Assembly (NCBI GenBank): GCA_003254905.1 | Contig: QANU01075321.1 | Span: 62,001-126,000, forward strand | Direction: 5' to 3' | Origin: Nissolia schottii | Lineage: Eukaryota > Streptophyta > Magnoliopsida > Fabales > Fabaceae | Length of the DNA: 64,000 nucleotides | Part shown: one piece after another, positions 1 through 11,405 of the stretch | How the letters are laid out: each line of letters begins with the position of its first letter | Position numbering within the stretch: position 1 is the first letter of the stretch | The notes under the pieces: model-generated | Told to the model about the DNA's origin: nothing | Database searches by the model: none | The model's input: the letters and a program-made list of their open reading frames with translations, nothing else | Program-made: the position numbers and the translations under genes

Positions 1-334
1 TTATATTTAATTTTCATTGCTAAAAATTCAGTTCTATAAACCCCTTTTTTGTGATTCAACTCCTAAGATATAATTCTTGATTGCACTTCTAATCAAAACC
101 GTCTTCATTGGAACGATACTTCAGTCTTAACGACTGATACTTTATTACTTGGCAATGTGGTATACTTGCCACATGTGTTGTGATTTTCACACACCATGTT
201 TCTGGCACTAATGCCGGGGACGGTGATTGATTGAGTTGTAACTTCTGGAGTTTTTAATTTTCTGTCATTTATTTTTTTGATTTTTATTCTGTGTTTATTC
301 TGTGGTATTTTCACTTGATCGACCAAATTTTTTT

Positions 335-960
335 AGGAAATTACGGAAGGACGGAGAACCTGACTTTGAGTGTAATCCCGAGATAGAGAGGTCTGTTAGA
401 GCACTTACCAATGCTGCCAAACAAGCAGATGCCCGAGCTCGGGTATAAGGCTAACCCTCATCTTTTACGTTACCTGAATCAAAGAACATAGATCCACCTC
501 CTCCTCCTCCTCCTGTTGCTTCGGCGAGGACCCTGAATCAGTATTTTGAGGATAATCTAAGGAGTAGATCACCCATCGTGTTGCCACCCACTGTTGACCA
601 AGATAGGCGATTCCAGATTGTCCACTATCTTAGCCAAAACTGCCAATATTATGGGTTGGCACATGAGGATGCCAATGACCATCTGAAGAGCTTCCTTTTT
701 GAATACGATTATCTTATCGGATGATCGAACCAGGAAGCAGCTAGGCTAAGGTACTTCCCTTACATTCTTCAAGGGGAAGCCAAGGCTTGGATAAATTCCC
801 AACCAGTAGGGACTTTTACCTCATGAGCAAGCCTGGAGACCTAATTTGTCTGGCGATTCGTAAATGAAGATCAGAGAAGAGATCTTATCTGTGCCATTTA
901 CACTTTCAAGATGGAGGAAGATGAATCGTTTACGTAAGCTTGGAAACGATTCAATACACT
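335..960 (+). mobile_element. Ty3/gypsy gag-like retrotransposon fossil, broken
   Basis: Translation of the + strand gives stretches typical of a plant Ty3/gypsy capsid (retrotrans_gag) region: a proline-rich lead, then a block with the HYL..NCQYYGLAHEDAN pattern, and LRYFPYILQGEAKAW, which is the usual L..FP..L...A..W signature. The reading frame is broken in several places, so this is an old copy. No protease, reverse transcriptase or integrase follows; the downstream sequence is LTR-derived repeat. Family assignment beyond Ty3/gypsy is inference. Confidence 0.6.
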
Positions 961-1140
961 TGGAGGGTACCACCCCTTTGGAAAATGTACAACTCTTTAG
1001 TGGAGTGACCAACTAACTACATTGATCCAAAGGGCATTTATCTTCTTTCCTTTTCGTACATCTTGAGGGTACCACCCCTTTGGAAAATGTACAATTCCTA
1101 GTGGAGTAACCAACTAACTACACTGGTCCACAGGACATGC
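958..1140. repeat. Direct duplication of a ~70-bp segment
   Basis: Two near-identical segments start at about 959 and 1067. Both contain GAGGGTACCACCCCTTTGG, then AAAATGTACAA, then GTGGAGT.ACCAACTAACTACA and GTCCA or GATCCA. They are spaced by about 108 bp. This looks like a local tandem duplication at the end of the gag-like fossil. Confidence 0.7.
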
Positions 1141-1384
1141 TCCACTTGGGGAGCATAATATCTCTTTAACCCTTATAAGTGTGTTATTTAAAAACATATA
1201 ATGAATATCTCCTCAGGCAAGGCCCTAATCTATCTTTTATTCTTAAAATGTCTGATGGAATTTGCCTCGATTGAGGACTTAAATAGTCTTTCACTTGCTC
1301 TTTGGAAAATCATATGATACACTTATATTGGGAGTGGTTTTATAATTCTTTTACACATTATTATGACCTTTTACATCTCTCAAT

Positions 1385-3000
1385 TTTCTTTTTAATGCAT
1401 AACTTTAAATATTACAAAGGAAATTAACATGGTCATAGCATAAACAGACATTTTATCATGGATATCATCGCATATGGTAGTACTACTTTGGTTAAGCATA
1501 CTGAATTTCATGCCTGCCCAATCCTCTTCCAAGTCATCATAAGCAAAAGTATCCTGAAATCTCATAAATACAATTCGATAAAAAAAAAAAAAAAAACATC
1601 GAGTTCAAAATCAAGGAAAAACAGTAGTCGTTGCAATTGCTTCTCTATGGCATTTTTTTTAACCCAAATATTACATGTAACATGCAAACATGCACAAAAG
1701 CATTACAAACATGATTTCAAAGCCAAAAATAATCCATTTTACATAAGTAAATCTCATAAATTCCCCATACGTTTGTGAACTTGTTCAGTTTAAGTGAAAC
1801 ACAATTTCAAAAATCCAAAATGTAAAAGTATACTAAACTAAAATTGCAAGCGTAACAGCTTAAGAGTTTCCAAAATTTGATTTATGAACATCATTGAGCT
1901 ATAGGTATATTATTACTCCCAAATTTTAAAATATTGATTAACAACATATATATCTAAGAACAACTATTTTAACTACCAAATCAAACATAAAAATCTTAAG
2001 CCTTAACTTTGAAGGATTTTGCCCCGTTGAACTTGGAGCAAGGAAACCCAAAATTTATGAAACTTGGTACCCCACTCAATTTTTCATATAAATTTTAAAA
2101 ATGGATTTAGTTTTTCAAAATAAAATTTCCTTCTCACAGTTTCTATGCTAGCTGAATCGTAAGTCCCATAATTGATCATTTTTAAACTTTTCAAGACTTT
2201 AACTTAAATTTATCTTAAGCCAATTTTTACAATTCACATTAAACCAAACCAACCACAATTCCAGAATATGAATCAATAACATATGTATCAAAAATAATTA
2301 TTCTAACACCATCCAAGAGAGACAAAAATTATACAAAACATAAATACTTGCACATGCACTCAAAGTAGTGCATGCGACTCAAAGATTACCGACCTAAAAT
2401 CTCCAAGATTTGAGGATAAAGAAAATTTAACAACAATGGTTATGAGAACTTGATGATAATGTGATGATGATGAATCAGTCTGGTTCTTGGTGAAGTCGGT
2501 TGATGTTGTGAAAGATGAAGAAAAAATTATGATGATGATGGTGCCATCTATGAATGGTGTTGGTGGTAGCTAAAGTTGTGATTCGGTTTGGCTAAGAGAA
2601 TTTCTCTCTTAATGTCAAACATAAATGAAAGGAAAAGCATAAGAAATAAAGGAAATGAATTGGATTTTGTTTTCTTTGTTCGCTGTTGGTTCTTTGAGAA
2701 CATTCTCTTTGGCCTATATTTTACAAATGAAAGCCAAGGATAAAAACAAAGGACATGCAAGAAACATATGTGGTGTTGGAGAATTATCTTAGCTGAATAG
2801 CCATGGTGGAAAGGGGGACTAAGATGCGGTCGTTTTGACTGTTTAAGGGTAAGTTAAATTAGATAAAGGTACAAAGAAGTCAATAACTATAAAAGTGAGT
2901 CCCAAAAATACCTTTAACGCTTAATAAAATTTAGACAAAGAGGCAATCAGTTTCAGACTCGCAAGATTACACGAAAAGCCTAAACCATTACTTGGGTTCT
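1385..3000 (-). mobile_element. Degenerate long-LTR fragment (minus orientation)
   Basis: This AT-rich stretch has no gene. Its part near 2020-2160 (cccactcaatttttcatata, then tagtttttca and tttctatgctagctg) resembles 44750-44880 in another LTR. Its part near 2868-2925 (AAAAGTGAGT, then AATACCTTTAA) resembles 52025-52075 near the right end of a third LTR. I therefore read it as an old, truncated minus-oriented LTR of the same superfamily. Boundaries are approximate. Confidence 0.5.
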
Positions 3001-3063
3001 TGTAATGTAAGAATTTTTTCTAAGACGGCTGTGGAATGGGACAAAGATATTTAATGTGTTTAA

Positions 3064-5880
3064 TGTAACACCCTAACTAGCTGCTTAAGCTTAAGTCGTA
3101 AACAATGCTCACTAGTTTGTTGGTTCTCGACTGGATTACTTTTAGTCCTATTTTACTTTCGAAAATATGAATCAATTTAAAACTTTTTACTTATTTAATG
3201 AAATAGAAAATATGAGCCGCGAGTATAACGATTGATATATATACAAGTGATAAGACATAAAAGTATCAGGGCGTTTAACGTTACAACACATAGGTAATTA
3301 AAACAAACCATGGAAGATATAATCTACATTCAGCCATATTGGTCCAAGAACAGTTTCACACTTAGTTACAATATATACATACATATACAATTACTGCACA
3401 AATATTGTCAAGAAGCTAATGACATAGCTAACTCCATTCAGCCTATAAAAAATGTATATACATAATAGTTTAAAACACTAGGTAGAAGTCACGATTCTGC
3501 CATTTCACTAGAGTACCCTGCCGCCAAGACGTCCACTTTCCTTGGAAAGTCAATTTGATAAGGATCTCCGACATTTTGATTGAAAATCAGAAAGTCCATC
3601 CATCCAAGCCTCCCATGCAATGCTTAGTGTCCTTCGGAACCACTGTCCTGCGATGCTCCCTTCTCTGAGTCCTCTTGGGGATTCTCCTCCTCCTCCGAGT
3701 CCTCCTCCTCAGATATCCACCCTAAGTGTACCATCCAAGCAGCCCTGTGTGAAGCTGGATACCAGGGAGAAAAGCCTGAAGGTCCTGCCTTTGCATCGTG
3801 TCCTCTAGGAGACGGCTCTTGTCTAATGATTGGGGTAACTCTCTTCCTCGTTGTCCTATGGGTGCGAGCACCCTAATGCTCCATGGGCTGATCCCTGGCT
3901 ATGGGGCCTGGATCCTCCTCGATAATCTTCTCGTATAGGTCTGACTCGGCATCCTCAATGATGATGGGAGTGTCATGATGTGATCCGGGGGCTGGAGAGG
4001 GGTGTAGAGCCACCCACCCTAGGGTTTCCTGAGGTGCATCTGGTGTAGATGGTGCTGGATGGTAGGAAGTGGCTGGGGTAGGTACAAACTCCGCTGGTGG
4101 TGGGGTGACCTATGCGTCAGAAAACTCAACAGAAACAGAAATCGTGACGACCCCCGTGGTGGGGTCAATCCTGGTGTTCGAACGCAAGGTCCGAACCCTG
4201 CGTTTCCCCGACACGTTATCCATGAGATCCTGGAATCATAAACGGATGGAGGTGAGAATTTACGTCTTCAGCGGGAATCCTATGGGAACAACTATTCTTT
4301 TCGATTCATTTATGATCCTGCCGCTCAGGAGGTCTCTAACTGTGACTATATAACTAATAATTCCTATTATATTTTAATTCATGCTAGTCTTAAGCAGCTT
4401 TATCTACTTACTAGGTGACGAGGGGAAATCTAATCTTGACTTACCTATCAATAGGTTATCATGATTTCTAATCCTAATCGCGTGAGTATCGATGACGTTG
4501 GGTCACTTATTCTCATATTTTACGAAACTTGGAAGGCAATTTTGTGATACCAAATCACTTAGAATTTGCCTTATGATGCAAACGTAAATTATTCTTTATA
4601 CATAATTCTTAAACACATATAATTCATAACTTTTATGCATGAGGGGTTAGGGGATCCTCTTATGTGCACGTCAAGTTTTCCATTGGGGTACATCCTTCTT
4701 TCCTCCATATACCCATCAGGTGACTGTCACCACCATCACAATACATCCTTCTTTTCCTTAGGTTGAGCTCAGACCAGAGTGTTTGCGACCCACAAACGCA
4801 TTTAGCGTAAAACATGTTACCACCCCCTGTAAGGTGGTGAGGGGCTGCCCTATGTCAAGCCGGAGGTGTTAATCTTGTTTTCTTAACGTAACCATCCCCT
4901 GTGGGATGGTAAGGGGTTGTCGAATGACGTGCCAAAAGGGGGATTTCCTAATTATCATCTAAGTAATTATTTCTAAGGTATGCCGAACCGATTTGGCCGG
5001 AACCTATCTAAAGTCTCGTTCAATTCTAAGTTTCAGTTATTATCTTTTTATATTTTTGTGATAGACTTTCTAGCAATCTAACTTCAGGTCGCCCTAACAC
5101 TCCTAATTGGCAACCTATTTTCCTCATGATGCTTAGAAATATTTGATATGACATATAGTAAAACCACACACATAATTCAGTTAGTTTAGCACAATTATCA
5201 ACAATTTACAAACTAAATTGAGCAAGTGTTTTTGGGATGGTGTGCTCTCAGAGAACTTAGGGAAACTATACTTTTAGGCTATCCGACCCCAAACTCTCAG
5301 GGAACAGAATTAATTCCTAATTTACTCACACTCAACCTTATAGACGTTAATTCTCGCGACTGAAACTTAAACTCACGGGTACGTAGAATTGGGTTTTTGG
5401 GCTTTGGAAACTTTAAAGTCCTTTGCGGTTATTCTGGAATCCTTAAAAAACTTAATTTCTCATAAGGGGATATTTATTTCATTTTCTATTGGTTACACTT
5501 ACACACATCCGAAACAGACACATACCTTCTTTTCACACACACTTACTCCTAAGCTCTACACAATCCTATAAATCCACACTCACACACTTCTTTTCCTCCC
5601 ACATAACCCTTAAACACATGCATCCTCCATCCACACACCAAATCACACACTCAACCAAAATCACACATCTACACACACCATAACACACATGCATTCACAC
5701 ACTAACACACTCGTCTATCTTCACATGTCTTTACACACACCATATCACTCCTGCACTCTCACGTCAAAATACACTCACTCATCTCCACATGCATGCACCC
5801 ACCATAGCACACTTGCGCTCACATATCAAATCACCCGCACCTATCTTCACATGCACCCACACATACAAACTGTGACACAG
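3064..5880 (-). mobile_element. Long LTR fragment, type 2, minus orientation
   Basis: The left edge is TGTAACACCC, the terminal sequence shared by several elements in this window, with TGTAACA and TGTTACA at opposite ends. Positions 4085-5880 match 46105-46409 plus 49464-51000 closely, including the GGTGGTGGGGTGAC, ACCCCCGTGGTGGGGTCAAT and CATAAGGGGATAT.TATTTC blocks. No LTR-retrotransposon protein is encoded. At about 5880 the similarity stops abruptly and a + oriented LTR fragment of another type begins, so this copy is truncated. Confidence 0.65.
5490..5875. repeat. CA-rich cryptic repeat inside the type 2 LTR
   Basis: This is a low-complexity tract built from loosely repeated CACACA, CATGCA and ACTCACAC words (for example ACATGCATTCACACACTAAC). 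The same tract recurs at 50590-51060 in the second type 2 LTR, so it belongs to the LTR and is not an independent microsatellite. Short open frames across it are low-complexity and not genes. Confidence 0.75.
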
Positions 5881-8265
5881 TCTTGATGGTGTATGGTAGT
5901 GAAAGGATAAAAGAAAAGGGGAGTGTAATAAAAAAAGAGTGAAGTTGTTCAATTATTTTCACGTCAGGCAGCTGAGCGACGCTGGTCAAGAAGCTGAGCG
6001 ACCTAAGAGTTCCAGGGGTAGTTGAGCAACCCTGGTCAGGCAGCTGAGCGACATGAGAAACTCTAATCCGCTGAGCAACCATAAGTAGGGCGTTGAGCGA
6101 CCTGAGAATTCCCCGATTGTACGAATATCCCAACAAGCACTATGTCACCCTAATTTATGCATATGAATTATATGTGATTAATTGTATTTGTGTGCAATAT
6201 GTTAATACTATGCATCATAAGGAAATGGGTTGTCATTAGAGTGCTAGGACAACCTTAGATAACTAGAAGGACAATCGCGTAACTAAGAAAAGATAATAAT
6301 TGAACATAGGGAACGAATAAGATCTTAAGAAGGTTCCGGCCACAATGGGCTCGAAATACCTTGAAGATATATACTTAGTTATATAATAGGGAATACCTTC
6401 TCTAGGCACGTCAACAGACAAGACCCTCGCCAATCCGGCAAGATGGATTGGTTTATGACGAGAAAGTAGGATTAGACCTGTTCGAATATCGAAGTCAAAT
6501 TAAAAAGATGATTGTCTCAAGAATAGTGTTATGATATCAAAGTAAGTCAAGTCGCCAAGAGTATGAAAAGGTCAAGAAAAATAAAGAAAGTGTTACGAAA
6601 GTGCGAGTCCACCCCTAGTGATGCTGTAAGGGCAACCCCTCACCATCCTATAAGCAGGATGGTCATTCCCTATCAATATTGTATGCTAAAAGCATCTGTG
6701 GTTCGCTACCACTCAGGTATGAGCTCTGCCTGGTTGTCAAGGATACAGAAACATAGTAGGTTGTACACTGCAAGGGGACGACGGTCCTACTGGGTACAAA
6801 GGGGGAAGGAAAAAAAATAAGAAGGATGCTGCCCCGATGGAAACACCTGACAAGGCGCATAAGAGAATTACCCAGATCCCTTCATGCACGCTATATGTGA
6901 TGTATGTATATGACGATTTTATATGTATAGGATAAGGCAACGCCAAGTGACAAAATGTTTCACAAGACGACCTCTATAAGATTATGCAATATGAGAATAC
7001 GTGATCTGATGCACGCTACTTAAGCAATTAGGATTAGTAAGCACGATAAATTTGCCTATGCTAGGTAATACCAAGACTAGAATTCCCAATCACCTAGTAA
7101 ATTAGATAAAAATGCTCAGGATTAGCATGAATAATAATAATAAGTAGGGATTTTAGTATACTCCGATACATAGAGATCCTCTGAGCGGTCTGGATCATGA
7201 ATGAATCAAAGACAGATCATTCTACCTCTAGAGTTTTCACTGAGAATGCAATGTTCTCACCCTCACTCGTTTATGATTCCAGGGACAGATGTCGATAACC
7301 TCGGCAAGACCAGGGGTCCGGGCCCTGAGTCACGGAGACCTTCTCATACTTACCTGTTGATGCCCCGAGTACTTCCCAGTCAGCACCTACTCCTACCCCG
7401 GATCCACCCATGGATCTGGGCATGCACTCTTCTGCTCCTATCGTTATTGAAGATGATGAGTCTGAGCCATATGACAAAGACGTTGAGATGGACCCAAACT
7501 TGATCCTTGCCATGGCATCCCCACTAGAGGATTTGAGTCGATGTACTCTAGAGATTGCAAGGAAGAGGGTCACCCCTGTGATCAGACACCAGTTCGCCTC
7601 GTGAACCCATGACGCTGAGGCGAGATCCTCTGGCCTACACATCATTCAGCGATGGGTGTTCAACATAACCGAGTCAAGATGGAGGATCAAGGAGGAGGAA
7701 GACTCCCTTGACTACACCTCTCCTGAGGATGACTCAGATGAGGAGGATCCCATGGAGGAGGACCCTGAGGAGGAGGAGGAGAAAGAAGACCCCGAGGAAG
7801 AGTAAAGGTTGAAATTCCTTGGGCAGTAGTAGGATTCCCTTTGTCTACGGTGTTGATGTTTTGTACAAATTAAATAGAGCAGAGGTCCATTAGTTTGGGA
7901 TATCTATGTGTATTATTTGTGTTGCTAATTATCTATGTGTATTATGTGTATTATTAACTATGTAAGTGGATCTAGACTTGCAATGAGTACTGGGACCACT
8001 TTGTTGAACCACTTTGTTAATTATCTGTTAAATTTACTATAACTGCCACATTTATCTATATATCATGGCTAATAATCGTTTAAGCCCTTAGGCTCTATCG
8101 CTTGTACTACATACTTCATTTTACGCACGGCTCATATTTAATGTTCTGTAATCAAGTTACGAAAAGTTTTAAATTAGTCCATATTTTCAAATAGAGATTT
8201 TGCAAAGTAATATAAGACTAAAAGTATTCCAACCAAAGCAGATAGCAGCTAGCTAAGGTGTTACA
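5881..8265 (+). mobile_element. Long LTR fragment, type 1, plus orientation
   Basis: The sequence runs parallel to 16200-18064 of the solo LTR. It shares TTTTCACGTCA, the CTGAGCGAC array at 5968-6105, ATATCCCAACAAGCACTAT, TGTCATTAG.GTGCTAGGACAA with the spacing kept, GTTCCGGCCACAATGGGCTC, and the terminal AGCTAGCTAAGGTGTTACA at 8247-8265. The 5' part of the LTR is missing, because it is joined to an oppositely oriented LTR at about 5880. No target duplication can be matched. Confidence 0.65.
5968..6105 (+). repeat. Array of CTGAGCGAC motifs within LTR
   Basis: About six degenerate copies of GCTGAGCGACC (some read GTTGAGCAACC or GCTGAGCAACC) occur every 20-35 bp. The array lies just upstream of the conserved AATATCCCAACAAGCACTAT block, as in the solo LTR at 16.2 kb. 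Confidence 0.7.
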
Positions 8266-8640
8266 CTCCCAATGATCCTAACCCTTAAGTCTATGTTTAG
8301 TTTTGAATTTAAATGGGAGCAGGAAGCTAGACATGTTCATCGATATGTCCATGTTCACTACCTAGAGCGAGTGTAAGCTTCGTTTGAACTAGATGATGAC
8401 CTGGTGAAGTGGGCCGAGTTATGCCCCAATATATTACTCTAATCCATTATCTATTAAATAATCAACTATTTTTAATCCCAATATTCATTGATTTATATTT
8501 TAAAATAATGTTATACATCAAATATTATTAATTAATCTAACTAAATTGAATAAAATTTATACAAGGTTCTTTATTGACACAAGAAAAGTGGGTAACTTCA
8601 AACAACACTTAATTAATTAAAATACAAAAATATTAAAAAT

Positions 8641-8967
8641 ACTATTTGTTCACCTCAAAAATAGCCACCTAACAATCACCCAAACAAGAAATAAGCATTA
8701 TGAAATAGAAAAATAAATATTATAAAATAGAGAAACAAACATTACCAAACACAAAAAAACGAGTAATATTAAACACACACTTGCACATGTATACAAAAAT
8801 GTTTAGTGACAATGTTTATTTCCCTATTTTGTAGCAATATTAAACTCACACGTGTACAAGGCACATAGAAATTGTTTGGTGACTGTATTTATTTCTCTGA
8901 TGTGTAGTGTTCGTTTCTATGTTTTCTAATGTTTGTTTATTTGTTTTTTAGGAGAACAAACAGTGGG
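8641..8967. mobile_element. MITE-like terminal inverted repeat element
   Basis: The left end ACTATTTGTTCACCTCAAAAAT pairs with the reverse complement of the right end (ACTGTTTGTTCTCCTAAAAA). Internal parts also pair (AAATAGAGAAACAAACATTA with the T-rich stretches on the right). The element is about 330 bp, AT-rich and without coding capacity. The superfamily is not determined, because no convincing target duplication is visible. Confidence 0.55.
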
Positions 8968-9279
8968 CTAATTATTACACATTAAGGTCTCAGATCTCTT
9001 TCATTCACCATAAATGGCAAGTTATTTAAACAAAATCATAATGTACATTCCCTTTAATTTATCACTTAATACGGATCTCATTACGATTTTTTGAACAGTG
9101 GCAATGTACATGGTACCGAAAATTGACATTTAATTTGCACATATCTCAAACAGAAAAATATCCTATATAAATGGCATAACTAGAGTAGGAGAAACCACAA
9201 CAAAAAAAAGTATTTGTAACTTTCTCCCTTAATCAAGTGTTTCTCTTTCATAATGGTTTTATCTTTTCTTTTCATCACC

Positions 9280-9754
9280 ATGAGTAGAAAGAAGGTGGAT
9301 CTCACATGCACAGAAGATGAATCAAAGAGAAAGGCCACATATAAGAAAAAGAAAAGTAGTCTGATCAAGAAGGTTGATGAGATATGTGCCCTTTGTGAGA
9401 TTGAAGCTTTTGCTATTATCTACTCTCTTAATGAGTCTCTACTAGACGTTTGGCCATCCCCTTGAAGAGCCAAACAGGTTGTCTCCAAGTTTAGGAGAAT
9501 TCCTAGACTGGAACAAAGCAAGAAGATGCTCTCACAAGACAGATTCTTATGGCAATAGATCCAAAAAAAAACAAAGAGAAGCTAAGGAAACAAAGGAATG
9601 ACAATACAAAGGTGATGAGCCATCTCATGTTCCAGTATCTTGGTGTTGATAAGATCTTTGACAATGTTAGTATAATTGATCCCATTGATCTGTCATGGCT
9701 TATTGATGAAAACCTCAAGGAAATTATTATTATTAGGATATGTAAGATTTAAGG
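9280..9754 (+). pseudogene. Type I (M-gamma, AGL80-like) MADS-box pseudogene
   Basis: The frame opens with MSRKKVDLTC and has a MADS-domain core (SKRKATYKKKKSSLIKKVDE, then ICALCEIEAFAIIYS and VWPSP), the pattern of plant type I M-gamma proteins such as AGL80. These are nuclear DNA-binding regulators of endosperm and female gametophyte development. A stop at 9463-9465 interrupts the frame right after VWPSP, where the family normally continues. The next residues (RAKQVVSKFRRIPRLEQSKK) still look like family sequence. A second stop follows at FLWQ, and the later part (KLRKQRNDN, DLSWLIDENLKEI) is in another frame. I infer a dead copy. An ATG 27 bp upstream at 9253 would add nine residues that do not belong to the family, so 9280 is the likely ancestral start. 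Confidence 0.75.
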
Positions 9755-9759
9755 CTAAG

Positions 9760-11405
9760 AAAGGACTACAAATGGAGCAACAATCATCAATCAAGAGCAG
9801 GCACATGTAAATGGCATGAAAAATCAACCTCGGGCTTTGGATAATATCCTACATCGTGGTGGAGCTCATGAGTTGTGAACATTTAGGGGTGCTACTAATA
9901 ACCAAAATGGTTATTGGTCTACACCATTCAATCCTTGAAAAATCATGTTATTGATGTCGAGTTTCTTGCATATCTATTATTTATTGTTCAATTTTATCAC
10001 CTTTGTCTTTTGATGTGTCTATTGTTAGATGCAATAATAATATACCATAATCTAGATGTCTTCATGCATGCTTATTTCATGTGCTTGCAACATAGTTGAT
10101 CATTGTTGTCTTCAAAAAAGGTTTAGACCCTCTTTTGATCCTCAATTTATACTCAATTAATCACTTTGTTCCTCTATTTTTAAAAAAATTTTATTTGGTC
10201 ATTTATTCGTTAAAACGAGTCAGTCTGGTCATTTTTATCATTTAACTACATTTGAATAGTGATATTACCCACATTTAGGTACTCAGATTTTACAACCAAA
10301 TTCTAACTCTGTTTTACCTTTACCACCAATATATAACCCTAACGTTTGACTATGAGGACTGAACATAAACTCAACATAGATCTCAAAGTATCGTTTTAGC
10401 ATTTTGACTTATGTCAAAATGCCATGCGGAATCATCCCTCAGTAATTTCTTAAACAACACATACATAAGTCAAGACAAAAATGAAACTCGGTTGAAACAT
10501 AATATTTTGCAAAACTTGCTAAAAACATTATTTTTCTTCAAAACATGAAGAGCTAGAAAAGCATAAACTCTTTGAAAAAACACTAACGATTTAACAAAAT
10601 CAATTTCAAACACTAAAAATCCCATTTGACCCAAATTGCTCCCAAAGTCACGTAAATCCAACTTTCTTATTAATTTTCACCTGAAAACCCTTTTGTAAAC
10701 AACTTTTGACAATTCTTCACGAACTTGAAAACACTAATAGTTTCAAAAAACAATTCAAACTCTTAAAAAAATTTATAAAGGACCAAAACCTTAAGGAATT
10801 ACTCGATACAAAACTCAATTTTTGACAAAAACACATTTTGCGAGTTAATTACAAAAGCCACAAATTGGCATTCATACTCATATTTTCTAACATTATTACT
10901 TGTACACACCACTCTAAAACTAAAAACTTGAATTGACATCCATAAAATTCCTAAATTGACAACTCCAGTGTTATCTGTCGTGAACAGTGCATTGACTTAA
11001 GTGATACATTTTTTGACACTTCGATAATTACATTTCTGAGACTCCACAAGAGGAATCGTTTCAGTTCCCCGAATTGAGATCCCGAAACAATGTGGATTTG
11101 TTGACTATTTGTTGTCGACAGTAATACCAAAAACCATTCAAAACAGAAAGAAAATACGTTCAAAAAATTAGAAAATAATTACATTAATACATTTCTTAAC
11201 ATGTATTAATACTTTGTGCACGAGTGCTGATACCATAGGCACACATGTTAATACCATCTACGTCAAAAATATTATTTATTGTACTAAGTACAATAATTTT
11301 ATGATTTTTCTTTCTCATATACAATAATAATAATAATAATAATAATAATACCGATTATCCCACACAGCGGATTCATCCTCGGAAAAAAAATCACCGAAAC
11401 CATAA
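9760..11405. other. Intergenic region without recognised gene
   Basis: This is AT-rich sequence. Beyond 9.76 kb there may be a decayed tail of the MADS pseudogene. The stretch 10.1-11.2 kb has only short spurious frames. A perfect AAT microsatellite lies at about 11325-11350, roughly 50 bp upstream of the PNGase A-like start codon. I see no clear TATA box. Confidence 0.5.
11326..11350. repeat. (AAT)n microsatellite
   Basis: About eight uninterrupted AAT units lie in the presumed promoter or 5'UTR of the downstream PNGase A-like gene. Length polymorphism between accessions is likely. Confidence 0.85.

Noticed and set aside
3620-3808. Proline-rich 62-codon frame
   Set aside because: It lies in an LTR with CTCCTCCTC repeats; the composition explains the open frame.
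7201-7645. Overlapping frames of 100 and 124 codons on both strands
   Set aside because: Both fall in the type 1 LTR fragment and show no protein family features.
9253-9279. Upstream ATG for the MADS-box frame
   Set aside because: The nine extra residues (MVLSFLFIT) do not match the family, whose members begin at M(A/S)RKK.
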